Assembly (NCBI GenBank): GCA_037954665.1
Contig: JBBMOL010000388.1
Location: 124,001 to 188,000, forward strand
Reading direction: 5' to 3'
Source of the DNA: Laguncularia racemosa
Lineage: Eukaryota; Streptophyta; Magnoliopsida; Myrtales; Combretaceae
Length of the DNA stretch: 64,000 nt
Positions within the stretch are counted from its first letter, which is position 1, and each line of letters opens with the position of its first letter. Below, in pieces: positions 52,823 to 63,773 of the stretch. A program made the position numbers and the translations under genes. Below the pieces are notes generated by a model that made no database searches, was not told where the DNA came from, and saw only the letters and a list, made by a program, of their open reading frames with translations.

Positions 52823-54892
52823 TTAAGGATAGTACATCTTTACAGCATCTGAGTTAATGGGGTCTCTCAACTCGGGACCATCCATCTGAGTTAATATCAG
52901 AGCACCTCCTGACAGAACCTTTTTTACCACATATGGACCCTCATAGTTTGGGGTGAATTTTCCTCTGGAGTCCTGCGCGTTCGGGAGAACCTTCCTTAAC
53001 ACCAGATCCCCCTCTTTAAAGTACCGAGGTCTCATCTTCTTGTTAAATGCTCGGGCCATTCTTTGTTGGTAACACTGGCCATGACATAATGCGGTAAGTC
53101 TTCTTTCATCAATCAGATTCAGCTGATCAAGCCTCTTCTTTACCCAGTCTGATTCGGTTAACTGAGTTTCTGATAAGATTCTGAATGATGGTATCTCAAC
53201 TTCAACTGGTAGCACTGCTTCAGTACCATATACCAATGAATATGGGCTAGCTCCTGTAGATGTTCTTATTGAAGTCCTGTAAGCCATGAGAGCAAACGGT
53301 AATATTTCATGCTAATCTTTGTAAGTTGTTGTCATTTTCTCGATGATCTTCTTGATATTTTTGTTAGCTGCTTCTACTGCCCCGTTCATTTGAGGTCGGT
53401 AGGGAGTTGAATTTCTATGGTTTATGTGGAATTGTTGACATAAACCTGTCATCGATTTGTTGTTAAGATTGGTACCATTGTCGGTGATGATGGACTCAGG
53501 AACTCCGTATCGGGCTATTATGTCCCTTTTTAAGAAGCGGACTATTACCCCTTTTGTGACATTGGCGTATGATGAAGCTTTTACCCACTTGGTGAAGTAA
53601 TCGATTGCTACCAGTACAAATCTGTGGCTGTTGGATGCTGTTGGAGTGATAGGGCCAATTATGTCGATTCCCCACATGGAGAATGGCCATGGTGCTGATA
53701 ACAAATGTAGCTCGTTAGGCGGAGCATTGATCCGGTTTGCATAGACTTGACACAAATGACAGTGTTTGACATATTTTATGCAATCTGATTCCATAGTCAA
53801 CCAATAATATCCTAACCTCATGATTTTTCGGGCCAACATGTAGCCATTCATATGAGATCCGCATACTCCTTCATGTACTTCTTTCATCAGTTCGCATGCT
53901 TCATCTTTGTCCACACATCTCAACAGGGTGGTATCAGATGATCTCTTGTAAAGTATGGACCCACTTAATAGGAAATGGCTTGCTAACCTTCTGAGTGTTC
54001 TTTGGTCATTCTTGTTAGCCATTTCGGGGTATTTACCTTCTTGGAGAAAGGTCTTGATATCGTGATACCAGGGTTTGTTATCTTGTATCTTTTCAATTGT
54101 TAAACAGTAGGCGAGCCGACTTTCGATGTCTATTTTCATCGGTTGAACTTCGACTCCTCCTGTTATCTGGATCATAGATGCTAGTGTGGCTAGGGCATCT
54201 GCGAACTGATTCTGAGTTCTCGGGATGTATGTGAAAGTGATTGCCTTGAATTCTTCAACTAGCTCTGTCAAGTGTTGATGGTACGGTACCAGTTTGGGGT
54301 CTTTAGTCTTGTATTCCCCTCTTGTCTGTAGTATGATGAGCGACGAATCCCCATATACTTCTAATTCGCGGATTCCCATTTGACAGGCCATTTTGAGGCC
54401 AAGAATACATGCTTCATATTCTGCGATACTATTGGTATAGGGAAATGTAAGTCTCGTCGCTGCAGGGAATTGCGTGCCGTCCGGGGATATCAATACCGCC
54501 CCAACCCCACAACCGAATACATTAGCGGCTCCATCGAAAAACAGTTTCCATTTCGGGTTCTGCTCTGTCCCAAAGTCTTCTACCGGCCTATCTTTCACTG
54601 GCAATATATTCTCATCCGGAAATTGGGCCTGTAGTTCTTGAGAATCTGTCTTGACAGGGTGTTCCGCCAACTGGTCGGCTAAGGCTTGCCCTTTCATCGA
54701 GTTTTGATTTACGTATGTGATGTCAAACTCGGATAAGAGCATTTGCCACTTAGAGATTCTCCCTATCAAGGCTGGTTTCTCTGCCAAGTATTTCAAGGGA
54801 TCATGTCTTGTTAGCAGTTCAATATGGTAATAAAGGGTGTATTGCCTTAGTCGATGCATGACCCAGATTAAAGCACAACACGTCTTCTCCAC
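52823..54892 (-). pseudogene. Ogre-2 RNase H and integrase
   Basis: One open frame of 526 codons (53312-54892) holds three regions. The first is the end of the reverse-transcriptase-linked RNase H (residues 1-80). The second is an archaeal-type RNase H (about 113-240) with Asp120, Glu160, Asp182 and Asp232 in FFDGA, AEYEA, YGDSS and FADAL. The third is integrase with a zinc-binding set H340, H347, C378, C381 and catalytic D410, D471, E507. A TAG stop then replaces Trp in YKDWHE (53309-53311 region), and the C-terminal integrase domain follows (52823-53287). Domain order RT-RNaseH-RNaseH-integrase places it in the Tat/Ogre branch. The catalytic residues are intact; only the stop breaks it. Confidence 0.93.
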
Positions 54893-56282
54893 CTCTGAGT
54901 ACCTCTGTTCCCCATCTGTGAACTTCTTGCTCAGATAATATATGGAACGCTATCTTCCCTCGTCATCTTTCTACCCCAGCACACATCCCATGGATTCAGG
55001 GAGTATAGTGAGGTATAAGAATAAGGGCTTTCCTTGTTTCGGGACTATCAAGACCGGAGGTTTTATAAGATAGTCTTTGATTGCTTCGAATGCCTCTTCG
55101 CATTCGTCGTCCCATTCTACTGTGGTGTTCTTCTTCAACAGACGGAATAATGGCCGGCATTTGTCGGTGAGTTGTAAGATAAAACGAGCTATGTAATTTA
55201 ATCTTCCCAGTAAGCTTCTTACTTCTTTAACGGAGTGTGGGGAAGGTAATTCTAATATGGACTTTACCTTGTCAGGGTCGATTTTAATGCCTTCCTGGCT
55301 TATGACAAACCCTAACAATTTCCCCGTTATGACCATGAAAGTACATTTTTCTGGGTTTAACTTGAGCTGGAACTTTCTCAGTCGTTTAAACAATTTCCTC
55401 AGGATATTATATGGTTTTCTCCTTTTTTGGATTTGGCTATCATGTTGTCGACATATACTTCAACCTCTCGATGCATCATATCGTGAAGTATAGCGACCAT
55501 GGCTCTCTGATACGTCGCCCCGGCGTTCTTCAAACCGAAAGGCATGACTTTGTAACAGAAAGTTCCCCATGTTGTGATGAAAGTCGTTTTGGTTTTATCT
55601 TCTTCAGCCATTTTTATTTGATTATATCCTGAGAAACCGTCCATGAATGAGAAGAGATGGTTTCCCGCAGTGTTGTCTATTAGAACATCAATATGAGGTA
55701 GGGGGAAGTTATCCTTTGGCGTGGCTTGGTTTAAGTCCTGAAAGTCCACGCATACGCGTACTTTTCCATTCTTTTTCATGACAGGGACTACATTTGCTAC
55801 CCACTCTGGGTAGTTGGATACTTCAATGAACCCTACTTCTAGCAGTTTTTTGACTTCTTCTTTGATTTTTAGTAAGATGTCAGGCCTAAATCTTCTCAGC
55901 TTTTGTTTTTTAGGTTTGACATCTTCCCTTGTGGGAAGCCTGTGAACTACTATTGACTGGTCTAGCCCTAGCATGTCACCATACGACCAGGCAAACACAT
56001 CTGCATATTCCGTTAATAGCTCGGTTATCTCACGTTTTTTGCTCGGCACTCAAACTGGTCCCAATTTTGAGGTTCTTAGGGTTTTCCATGCTTCCTAGAT
56101 TTACTGTCTCCACGGGCTCATCGATCGAGATTCCGCCTTGTTCATGTTTTAGCCAATTTTCTTGTATTATTTCGTGGTCTAAAATATCGCCTTCAACAAC
56201 TGACCCAGCAGCGTTGGAAACGATATCAGCGTTTTTACTTTCTACCTACGCGAAATATCCCTGATGTTCGGTGGTAGGAGAT
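54893..56282 (-). pseudogene. Ogre-2 reverse transcriptase
   Basis: The core at 55399-56049 has VCVDFQDLNQATPKDNFPLP, FSFMDGFSGYNQIKMAEEDK and MPFGLKNAGATYQRAM. The catalytic motif reads YVDN where the family and Ogre-1 have YVDD, which should abolish activity. A frameshift near 55396 precedes the thumb region (54971-55393), which ends at a stop after GCVLG. Another stop follows before RSIYYLSK. The lead-in after the putative intron has a stop near 56246 and an extra base in an A run near 56040. Confidence 0.92.
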
Positions 56283-56394
56283 CTGAGTAAAATGAAAGCA
56301 GATATATATGTAAGAAAAAAACAAATTGTAATTGAACTTGATAAAGAGTCTCAATAAACTTTGTTTAATAATCTTTCTCTACTCTTGAGCTAAC
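56283..56394 (-). other. putative retroelement intron, Ogre-2
   Basis: 112 nt starting GTTAGC after GTGCTAG and ending TTTTACTCAG before ATCTCC. Splicing would join AG|A as an Arg codon and bypass the TAG four codons into the intron. Position, length and both junctions match Ogre-1. Confidence 0.65.
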
Positions 56395-59392
56395 CTAGCA
56401 CTATTGATAGGATAACAAAACCAATTGTTGAGAGTCGAATGCTGGTTAGACGTACGGGGAGTTGATTTCCCCTTGCTGTCGTCCTCTTCATTTATCCGAA
56501 GCTCTTGAATGACGTTTGCCTTTCGGAAAGATTGTTGGAGAGGTGGGATGCACATCTGGGTGTCGGTCAGCTTCTCCCTTATTCTGCCTTTGACACCTTT
56601 TGTTTGCGCTTCTTCTGCGGCCGTAGGAATGTACCCTAGTCCAAACGTCCTATGTTGCCCCTCTTTAAACTGATGGCCCTCCTTGCTGGTCACCATGTTT
56701 ACTTCATTGAAAATCTGCAACCCCAGGTCTTCTGAACCTTCTTCCCCAATATAAGGTATGGCAGTCTCTTTGTATATGGCGTAATCCTGTTCGCCCAGTA
56801 AAGTGACTATCTGCCCGTTTGTGATGAATTTGACCCTTTGGTGGAGACTAGAGGGGATGGCTCCAACAGCATGTATCCAAGGTCGTCCCAAGAGCAAATT
56901 AAAAGATCTTGGGATATCGAGGACCTGGAAGAAGATGTGGAATGTTTGTGGACCAATTTCCACCGGTAGGCTCACCTCCCCTATTATGTCTCTTTTGGAC
57001 CCGTCAAAAGCTCTGACCACTGTGGAGCTGGGTTTTATATTGCTTGGATCGACCCCCAATAAGTCGAGCTTTGCCAATGGGCAAACGTTGAGAGATGATC
57101 CATTATCGATAAGTACCCGGGAGACAATGGTGTCATTGCACCTGACCACTACGAACAGTGGTTTGGTATGTTGGTCTCCCTCTTCCCCTAGCTCTTCCGG
57201 AGAGAAGGATATTTGGTCCATTGCAAAGATGGAGTCCGCCACGTAACCCAATTTGTCTGTAGCGATACCTTCCGGGACCTGAATCTTTTTCAGCACTTTA
57301 AAGAGTGCTTCCCTGTGAGGTTCGGATGTTATGAGAAGGCCCATGAGCGATATCTGCGCTGGAACTTTATTTAATTGTTCCATGATCTTGTATTCACTGG
57401 CCTTAACCATCTTCGTGAACGCAGCAAGTCCCTCTTCCTCTTCTTCCCCTTTTTCCACGGTGGGCTCTTCAGTCGGGCCCTTATACTTTGGATCATATAG
57501 TCTCCCCGAGCGGGTGATGCCTCCCACTATAGGAGGTCGCTCTTGTTTGAGGGCCCGATAGTCGAACAGTGCAGCCTTGTAATTCTCTGCCGGTATCGGG
57601 ACATTGAATACATATCTTTTTCTTGGGATTTGTACCTCGGTTGATTGTCCCTCATAGCACTGTATAACCCTGGGCTTCTGATGAGAGTTGATCGTATGGA
57701 CAGTCTTCCCCTCTTCCTTTGCCGGGTTGTCCTCCTTTTCAAACTCCGGTCCCCATCCGCTAGGTGGCCCTTGCTCAGTCGGGGTATAAGAATAGTTCAC
57801 TAAATACTGAAATCTCCCGTGTGATTCCCCCAAAGTGCTGACCGTTGGGTCTCCAGCTAACCACCTTCTTTTAATGTGTGTTTTTGGAGTCTCTTTTGGA
57901 GCTTGGCGGGATTGCTTCTTTTGTGGCTTGGTCTTCAGGGCTTCTTTGGGAACCGACTCCTCAGATGTAATCATATTAATGGCGAGCCTGTGATTGGGCA
58001 GGGGGTTGGTGTTGACATTGGGTGCTGGGGTGTTCACGAAATCCAATTGTATGATTCCTGCATCAATTAAATCTTGGATTTTGTGTCGGAGCCTCCAGCA
58101 CCTATCTGTGGAATGCCTCTCCTGACCCATGTGGTAGTCACACTTGAGATTTGAGTCAAAGTTCTTGGGCTTGTACCGGTCGTTGGGGATCTCGAAACTA
58201 ATCAAGTTGTCTGCCCTCAACTGAGCGAAAACTTGACTGAGTGGGATGGGGATTGGAGTGAACTGCCTTGGGACCCTGACAGCCTGAGTTTGACCCGTCG
58301 TGGGTTGCTGGACTGGGGTACTCGTGGTCTGAAATGTAACATAAGTCCCGGCCTTTTCTGCTTTACCGGAGTGGACCGTGCTAATAGTGGACTCTTTAGC
58401 TTTGTTTCCTCCCACAGGCCTCTGTGTCGGTGTGACCCTAGGAGGCTCCATTGTTTGGAGTCTACCGGTGGTGATGGCGTTCTCAATCCTACAGCCCGCG
58501 GCCACCAACTCTGCAAAACTGGAGGAGGTTTGGCCTACTAGATGTGAAAAGTAGGTCTTGTCCAGGGTATTGACAAATATAGATGTCAATTCCTTCTCTG
58601 ACATCGGGGTTGCTACCCTAGCGGCCTGGGCTCTCCAGCGCTGAGCAGATTCTTTAAACGACTCAGCATGTCTCTTCCGGAGACTTCCTAGGTTGATTAC
58701 AGATGGGGCGACTTCAATATTGAACTTATATTGGTCATAAAACGCCCGGGCTAGCTTCTCCCAAGTGTTGACAATGTTGAAGTCCAGGTAGGCATACTAG
58801 ACCAGTGCAGGGCCTGTGAGGCTGTCTTGGAATGTCTGAAGCATGAGCTGGTCGTATTGAGCATACTTGCTCATTTTCCGAGCATATAGCCTAGTATGCA
58901 TTTTGGGGCAGCCGGTCCCATCATACTTTTCGAACTCTGGGGTCTTGAACTTCTCGGGATATGCCTCTTCTCTGTATGCTGGCAAGTTGGTGATTCTGGC
59001 TGTTCAAAACCGTCAGGGCCCTCAATGGTTCTCATCTTGTCATGGAGCTGCTGGAAGAGTCGTTTCTCCATCTCCTTCTGCCTCTCTTCCATCTCCTTTT
59101 TCAGGTCATCAGAGGTCGGCCCCTGGTTGACCTTTGGCTCATATTCAAAGGCCGGGTTAAGGTGGGAATTGATCTCTTCATATTCCGGAGGCTGTCCCTC
59201 TACTGCTTTCCCCTTTCTGGCCCCTGAATACTCTTCCTGGGTTGGCTGAGTGTTGCGCAGGAGGTCGATGCTTTCAGTTAAGAGGTGAACCTGGGCAGCC
59301 AGTTGTTGGACTGTTTGTTCTAGGGATATGATCCTAGAGTCCGAGGCAGCTTCAGCATTGGTGTTGTTGCGGTTGTCACTGCTGTTGGCCAT
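56379..59392 (-). pseudogene. Ogre-2 gag and protease
   Basis: Gag starts MANSSDNRNNTNAEAASDSR (start at 59390-59392, supported by the matching start in Ogre-1). A coiled-coil-like SLEQTVQQLAAQVHLLTESI segment follows. A frameshift near 58990 leads into the capsid (LPAYREEAYPEKFKTPEFEK), and a TAG replaces Trp after GPALV near 58797. The rest is open for about 800 codons: the capsid end (TPMSEKELTSIFVNTLDKTY), a zinc-knuckle-like CDYHMGQERHSTDRC, a long linker, and a protease with VLIDNGSSLNVCPL and LLLGRPWIHAVGAIP. Confidence 0.9.
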
Positions 59393-59631
59393 TTTTGTTC
59401 TTGAGCGCGTGAGAACTGGGCTTTGAAGAGGGTTCGATTGTCTGGAAGCTATTTTGATACCTAGATTCGCATTTTGCTTTTTAGTGTAATGAATGCAAGA
59501 ATGATATGCATGTGTCACGCGGATGCTAAAAGTAAAAGGGTTGACAACTGATTGACAATGTGATATTGAAAATTTACTTTTATTAATATTGAGAATTCTG
59601 GAGTTCAAAATGAAATATTACAAATAAAGAT

Positions 59632-61156
59632 CTACTTCCTAGTTCTTTTAGTCTTCTGTTGTGGAGGCTCAGATTTCCCACTGATGACGGCTTCCAATTC
59701 CTTGACTTTGGCTTGGCATTTCTCCAATTGTGCTTCTAAGGCCTTGTTCCTTTGATCGGATTCTTTGAAATGTCCCTTCCAGATGTCTTTCTTATGATCC
59801 GCAGCTTCAAAGTATACCTCCATTCGGGCCTTGACCTGCTCCAGCTATACTTCTGTCTCTGGATTGATCTTGTCTGGTCTTGGTTGGGTGATGTCTGGAA
59901 CCCGATACGCTCTTTCCCCTGTCTGGTATAGCTGGTGGATTACAAATTCTCTGGTGGCTCGGTACTTTCCCACTTCGCCATCTAATTCCCCGAGGTCCAC
60001 ATTCGGGCTTTCAATTCTGGCTTCCCAAAGTGCTTTGACCTCTGCCAGCTTCATAAACTTCTCAGCTACTAACAGGTTCGGATCTTGATAATCAAAGGTA
60101 ACTGCTTGTACCGAGGGCCGATAAACGATATCTTGGATAGTGCCGAACTGGCGGACCACTGAGTTTGGGTGATATCCGATACATCCGCTGATTCCGATTA
60201 AAGGCACTGCTTGGAAGTTTCTACAGGTCAAGATGATTTTGTTATAGCAACTCCACCTGGCTGTCCATAAAATATCTTCGGCACTGAAGCTCTTAAGCAG
60301 CTCTACCTAACTGTGGCTGGTAAGGTCGTCGGGTAGCTTTACCTTTTCTACACATGAATCCACCAGATCCACCTATTGGGCTAGGGTTTTCCTGACCATG
60401 TTCAACCCGAAACACTTGAGGTGGCTTACAAACCATATTAGCAGAAGGTTGAGGCTGGAGCGAAGGATCCCATGGCCTTTCTTCTTGAGGAAGTTTAAAT
60501 TCTGGATCTGTTCAGCCAGTAGAGCCGGGATGTAGGATCTTCCCTCCAGGAATTGGGTCACCAGCTCTGCAACCCTATAGTGAATATAGAAGGTCCCGGT
60601 GGGAACAGTATGGTGGCGAAGGCTGTCAAGATGAAAGCGTTCACCCTTCTCTGTCTATAAGTCTTGGGGTCCCCACTCGGACGTCCTTTCTATCCCCATT
60701 GTCCTCTCGGGCGATGAACCATGCTTCTAAATCATCCATCCGTATGCAATATCCATTACAGTCTGCCAGGGCTTTGTTGACTGCTGTCTTACGGATGCCT
60801 AATAATCTGCTGAAGGTACCGGCTGGCCCGACCTCTAGGTCTGGAATGTAGATTTGATCGGTTAGTGCTGGAGCCTGTAGCAACTGGGTGTGCTTCTCCA
60901 AGGTAGGGGTGATCTCATGCGGTCCGATAAAGAAAGTAGCGGGCTCGATTTCCCATAATTGGAGCATGGCCCGGACTAAAGGCAAATTCACCTCTATCTT
61001 TGTCAGTGAGAGTATGGGGCCGATCTTTTGCTGGATGAAGGCCTACTCCTCCGGGTTGTACAAAGTAAACCAATGGCCCAATACCAACTTTGGGTCCAAA
61101 GGTTTGTACACCCGTATTTCTTTGCGGAGGAGACGGTTGACTGCACTGCTAGCCAT
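59632..61156 (-). pseudogene. Ogre-2 ORF1 (extra ORF before gag)
   Basis: Starts MASSAVNRLLRKEIRVYKP at 61154-61156 and ends KTKRTRK at 59632, about 500 codons. It contains FFIGPHEITPTLEKHTQLL, typical of the plant DUF7745-like family found in ORF1 of Ogre-type elements. Further on are CNGYCIRMDDLEAWF, LAEVKALWEARIESPNVDLG and a coiled-coil-like C-terminus. At least five stops interrupt it (for example near 61044, 60658 and 59846). Its function is unknown. The domain name is from memory of the family. Confidence 0.78.
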
Positions 61157-61659
61157 CTATTACAATAAGAAATAGCCTAGTTACAAACAAACTATAAAAA
61201 CATTACAGGGAAATGGTCCTGAACTCCAAGGACAAAATAACAAACCATTATATTGTCATTCAATTGTCAACCCCTTATGATGTTATGTATGCAAGTAGGT
61301 TGGTTCTAATTGGTTCCGAGCTCTATGGCCTCCCGCATTCTCGAAGAAATGGATCTCAAGCCATATCGAAGCATAGGGTGGGGTAGCCTAATCGGTCCCG
61401 AACGGTGAATCAACTCACTTCGCCCGAAACCTACACAATGGCTCCCCGTCTTAGGTTTCTAGGGCGGTTCGGGTTCGACCGCGTCTACTCACACACACAT
61501 ATGCATGCAAACCCCCACAGTAAAGAAAATTCAAAATCTAACTAATCCCTGAAAAGTTAGTAACAGAGTAATAATTGAAACACATTTCTTAAAGAGAATA
61601 ATTCGAAGAGATTCAGGTGGCTAGCCTACTGGCATGGGTTCCCAGCGGAGTCGCCATCC
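61157..61659 (-). other. Ogre-2 5' leader with primer binding site
   Basis: About 500 bp between the 5' LTR and ORF1 with no coding region. The primer binding site lies two bases from the LTR (61637-61657): in sense TGGCGACTCCGCTGGGAACC. As I recall, plant tRNA-Arg(ACG) ends CCCAGCGGAGTCGCCA, which would pair with 16 bases. tRNA-Arg priming is known for Ogre elements. Confidence 0.75.
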
Positions 61660-63075
61660 TGTCGAGTCTAATTTTTGAATTCCCATTCCTAATCCGATCT
61701 AGACTAGACCCTATGCTCATCTAATGTAGATCCTCGACTTGAGTTAGGAATTTCGTTTGATTTTGGAGTCGCCACTCAACTATTGTTGGGAAAAATTGAA
61801 TTAAGACTAAAGGAGCGGATTAGTCTTAATTTGGACCACTAGTCGTCGTGATTTCCTCTTCTCGTTTTTGTGAAAAGAGGAAAAGGAAAACCAGAGTTTC
61901 TAAGTCCGGAGGCTAACCTATTAAAACCTTTACGGTTACCACATAATCTCCTAGAATTGTTCCTATTTAGAAATGTGTTTTTATTGTGTTTCTGTTACTT
62001 TTTATTATGTTTTTGAATTATTTTAAGAAAAGGATTTTTCATTAATTTTATGGGTTGACTCGAATGGGTGCCTACGTACCTGCTACTCAAGATCAAACAA
62101 GCCGTAGTTCGCTTTTCTAAAAACTTTAAGTTTGTTTGTGAATTTTAATTTTGAAATCTCTTTTGCTTTATGTTCTTACCATTTTTGAGATTTTAAAAAA
62201 ATTCCAAGCCTAAGCTTTAATCTGATTTTGAAAATGATTTTTAGGGAAAAACATCAATTTTGGATTTATTTGAAGAAAAGGATTTTTCTAAGTGCTAAAA
62301 CTCATTTTTTATGATTCTTTTATAATTTTTGAATTTTTTTTATGATTTTTTTGTTATTTTTGAGAATTTTGGGGATTTTTGTGATTTTTTGGGAATTTTT
62401 GTTGATTTTCGTGATTTTTGGTAATTTTTGTGATTTTTGGGAATTTTTGGTTTATTATCTATCCTATTTTAACATCTAAAATTTTATTATTATTTTCCTA
62501 ATGTTTTTATTATTTTTCTATATTTTATTATTATTTTTTATTTTTTATTTATCTATTTATTATTTTTTTATTATTTTTCTACATTATTAAATTCTAGAAA
62601 AATCTAATTTCTATATTTTCCTATTTATTAAAAATAAAACATAAACAAATAAATAAATAAATAAATAAATAACTACATAACAAATAATTAATTAATTAAT
62701 TAATTCAGAATAAATAAATAAATATAAAATTAATTAAATAAAAAAAAATCCGGAAAATCCGACTTACCTGGATCCGGGTCGGTGCGCGGGTCGGGTCGAA
62801 TCGGGTCGGGTCGGATCGATCGGATATGGCGGCGGGGAAGGCTCGTTCACGGCGTTCCTGTGGCCTTTTGCAGTGGGTAAGGTGTCGAATCCTAGCTTCT
62901 CGAGGTTGCTGAATCCAATGGTGGCGGTGGTTTGCTCCCAGATCGCCTCCTGGTGGTGGTTCAACTCCGGCCGGTGCTTCGCGGTTTTGGGTCTCCTCTG
63001 ATGCTCTCCAATTTGCACTCTTTCCTCACTTTCTCTCAATTCTGATTCGTGCTTTGGCTTCCTCACCTCCTCCTC

Positions 63076-63083
63076 TATTTATA
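63076..63083 (-). promoter_or_regulatory. TATA box in Ogre-2 5' LTR
   Basis: CCTATAAATAGAGG in sense orientation, the likely promoter of the element's transcript. Confidence 0.72.
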
Positions 63084-63426
63084 GGCGTCCAGAAACCCTC
63101 TTGGATAAGCTTGAATCGGCCGATTTGGATAAACCCATATTTTTCCGTTTTTTAGATTTGATTCTATCCAACCTATTTGATGCCGATTTGTTGTAATCTT
63201 GTGATTTATCTGGATAATTCGGTTTTAGATTTATTGAAATCCAAAAAGATTCGAAGAAATCCAGCAATTTCAACCTTATCGGACTTCTGCCGGATTTTTT
63301 CTCCGGCTGGGCTCGAGGAAGAAGACGACCACGTGCGAGGCACGTGTTTCCTCTCGGCCAATCACATGCTGCCACGTGGCAGCTCCAGGGAAAAGAAGGA
63401 AAAATTTTTGCCGAGCGCACGCGGGG

Positions 63427-63493
63427 GGATTTGAACTCGCGACCTTTAGCCTTCACACGGTCCCAACATGCACGCACGAGCCAGTTGAGCTGG
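63427..63493 (-). promoter_or_regulatory. tRNA-like A box / B box module in Ogre-2 5' LTR
   Basis: Same A-box-like CAGCTCAACTGGC and B-box-like GAGTTCAAATCCC pair as in the 3' LTR. Here the B box has one substitution (C to A in the TTCGA core), which would weaken it. Confidence 0.5.
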
Positions 63494-63773
63494 CCCATTT
63501 TCCCGATTTTCTTTGTATCGCAAATTGCATATATGCAATGCGGTGTTTCCATTTTTTGTATTTTTTTGAAAATTCTAAAATTTGTAAAAATTATTTATCC
63601 CTTATTATTACTATTTCTGAAATCATTTTTCAAAATTGATGTGTTTTCCTATTTATTTTTATTTTTTTGAATATTTTTACTATTTATGCTAAATTAGAGG
63701 AAAATTGGGAAAAATTAAAAATTGATTATTTTTGAGAATTATCGATTCCTAGGGCAAAAATGGGGTGTTTACA

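Larger units (their letters stand above)
49443..63773 (-). mobile_element. Ogre-2: full-length Tat/Ogre-like Ty3 element, 14.3 kb
   Basis: Complete element with two 2.0-2.1 kb LTRs, a primer site, ORF1, gag, protease, putative intron, reverse transcriptase, two RNase H regions, integrase and a repeat-bearing 3' region. Perfect 5-bp duplications AGAGG flank it. The LTRs are nearly identical by eye apart from a few indels, so the insertion is recent relative to Ogre-1, whose ORF1 it splits. Despite this the coding regions have several stops, two or more frameshifts and an altered reverse transcriptase active site. Confidence 0.94.
61660..63773 (-). repeat. Ogre-2 5' LTR
   Basis: 2114 bp, nearly identical to 49443-51485 apart from indels. 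It carries a TATA box (63076-63083) and the same CACGTG and CCAAT motifs. Confidence 0.93.

Noticed and set aside
58217..59249. Several overlapping open frames opposite or beside gag
   Set aside because: Shadows of the gag frame, with no conserved motifs.
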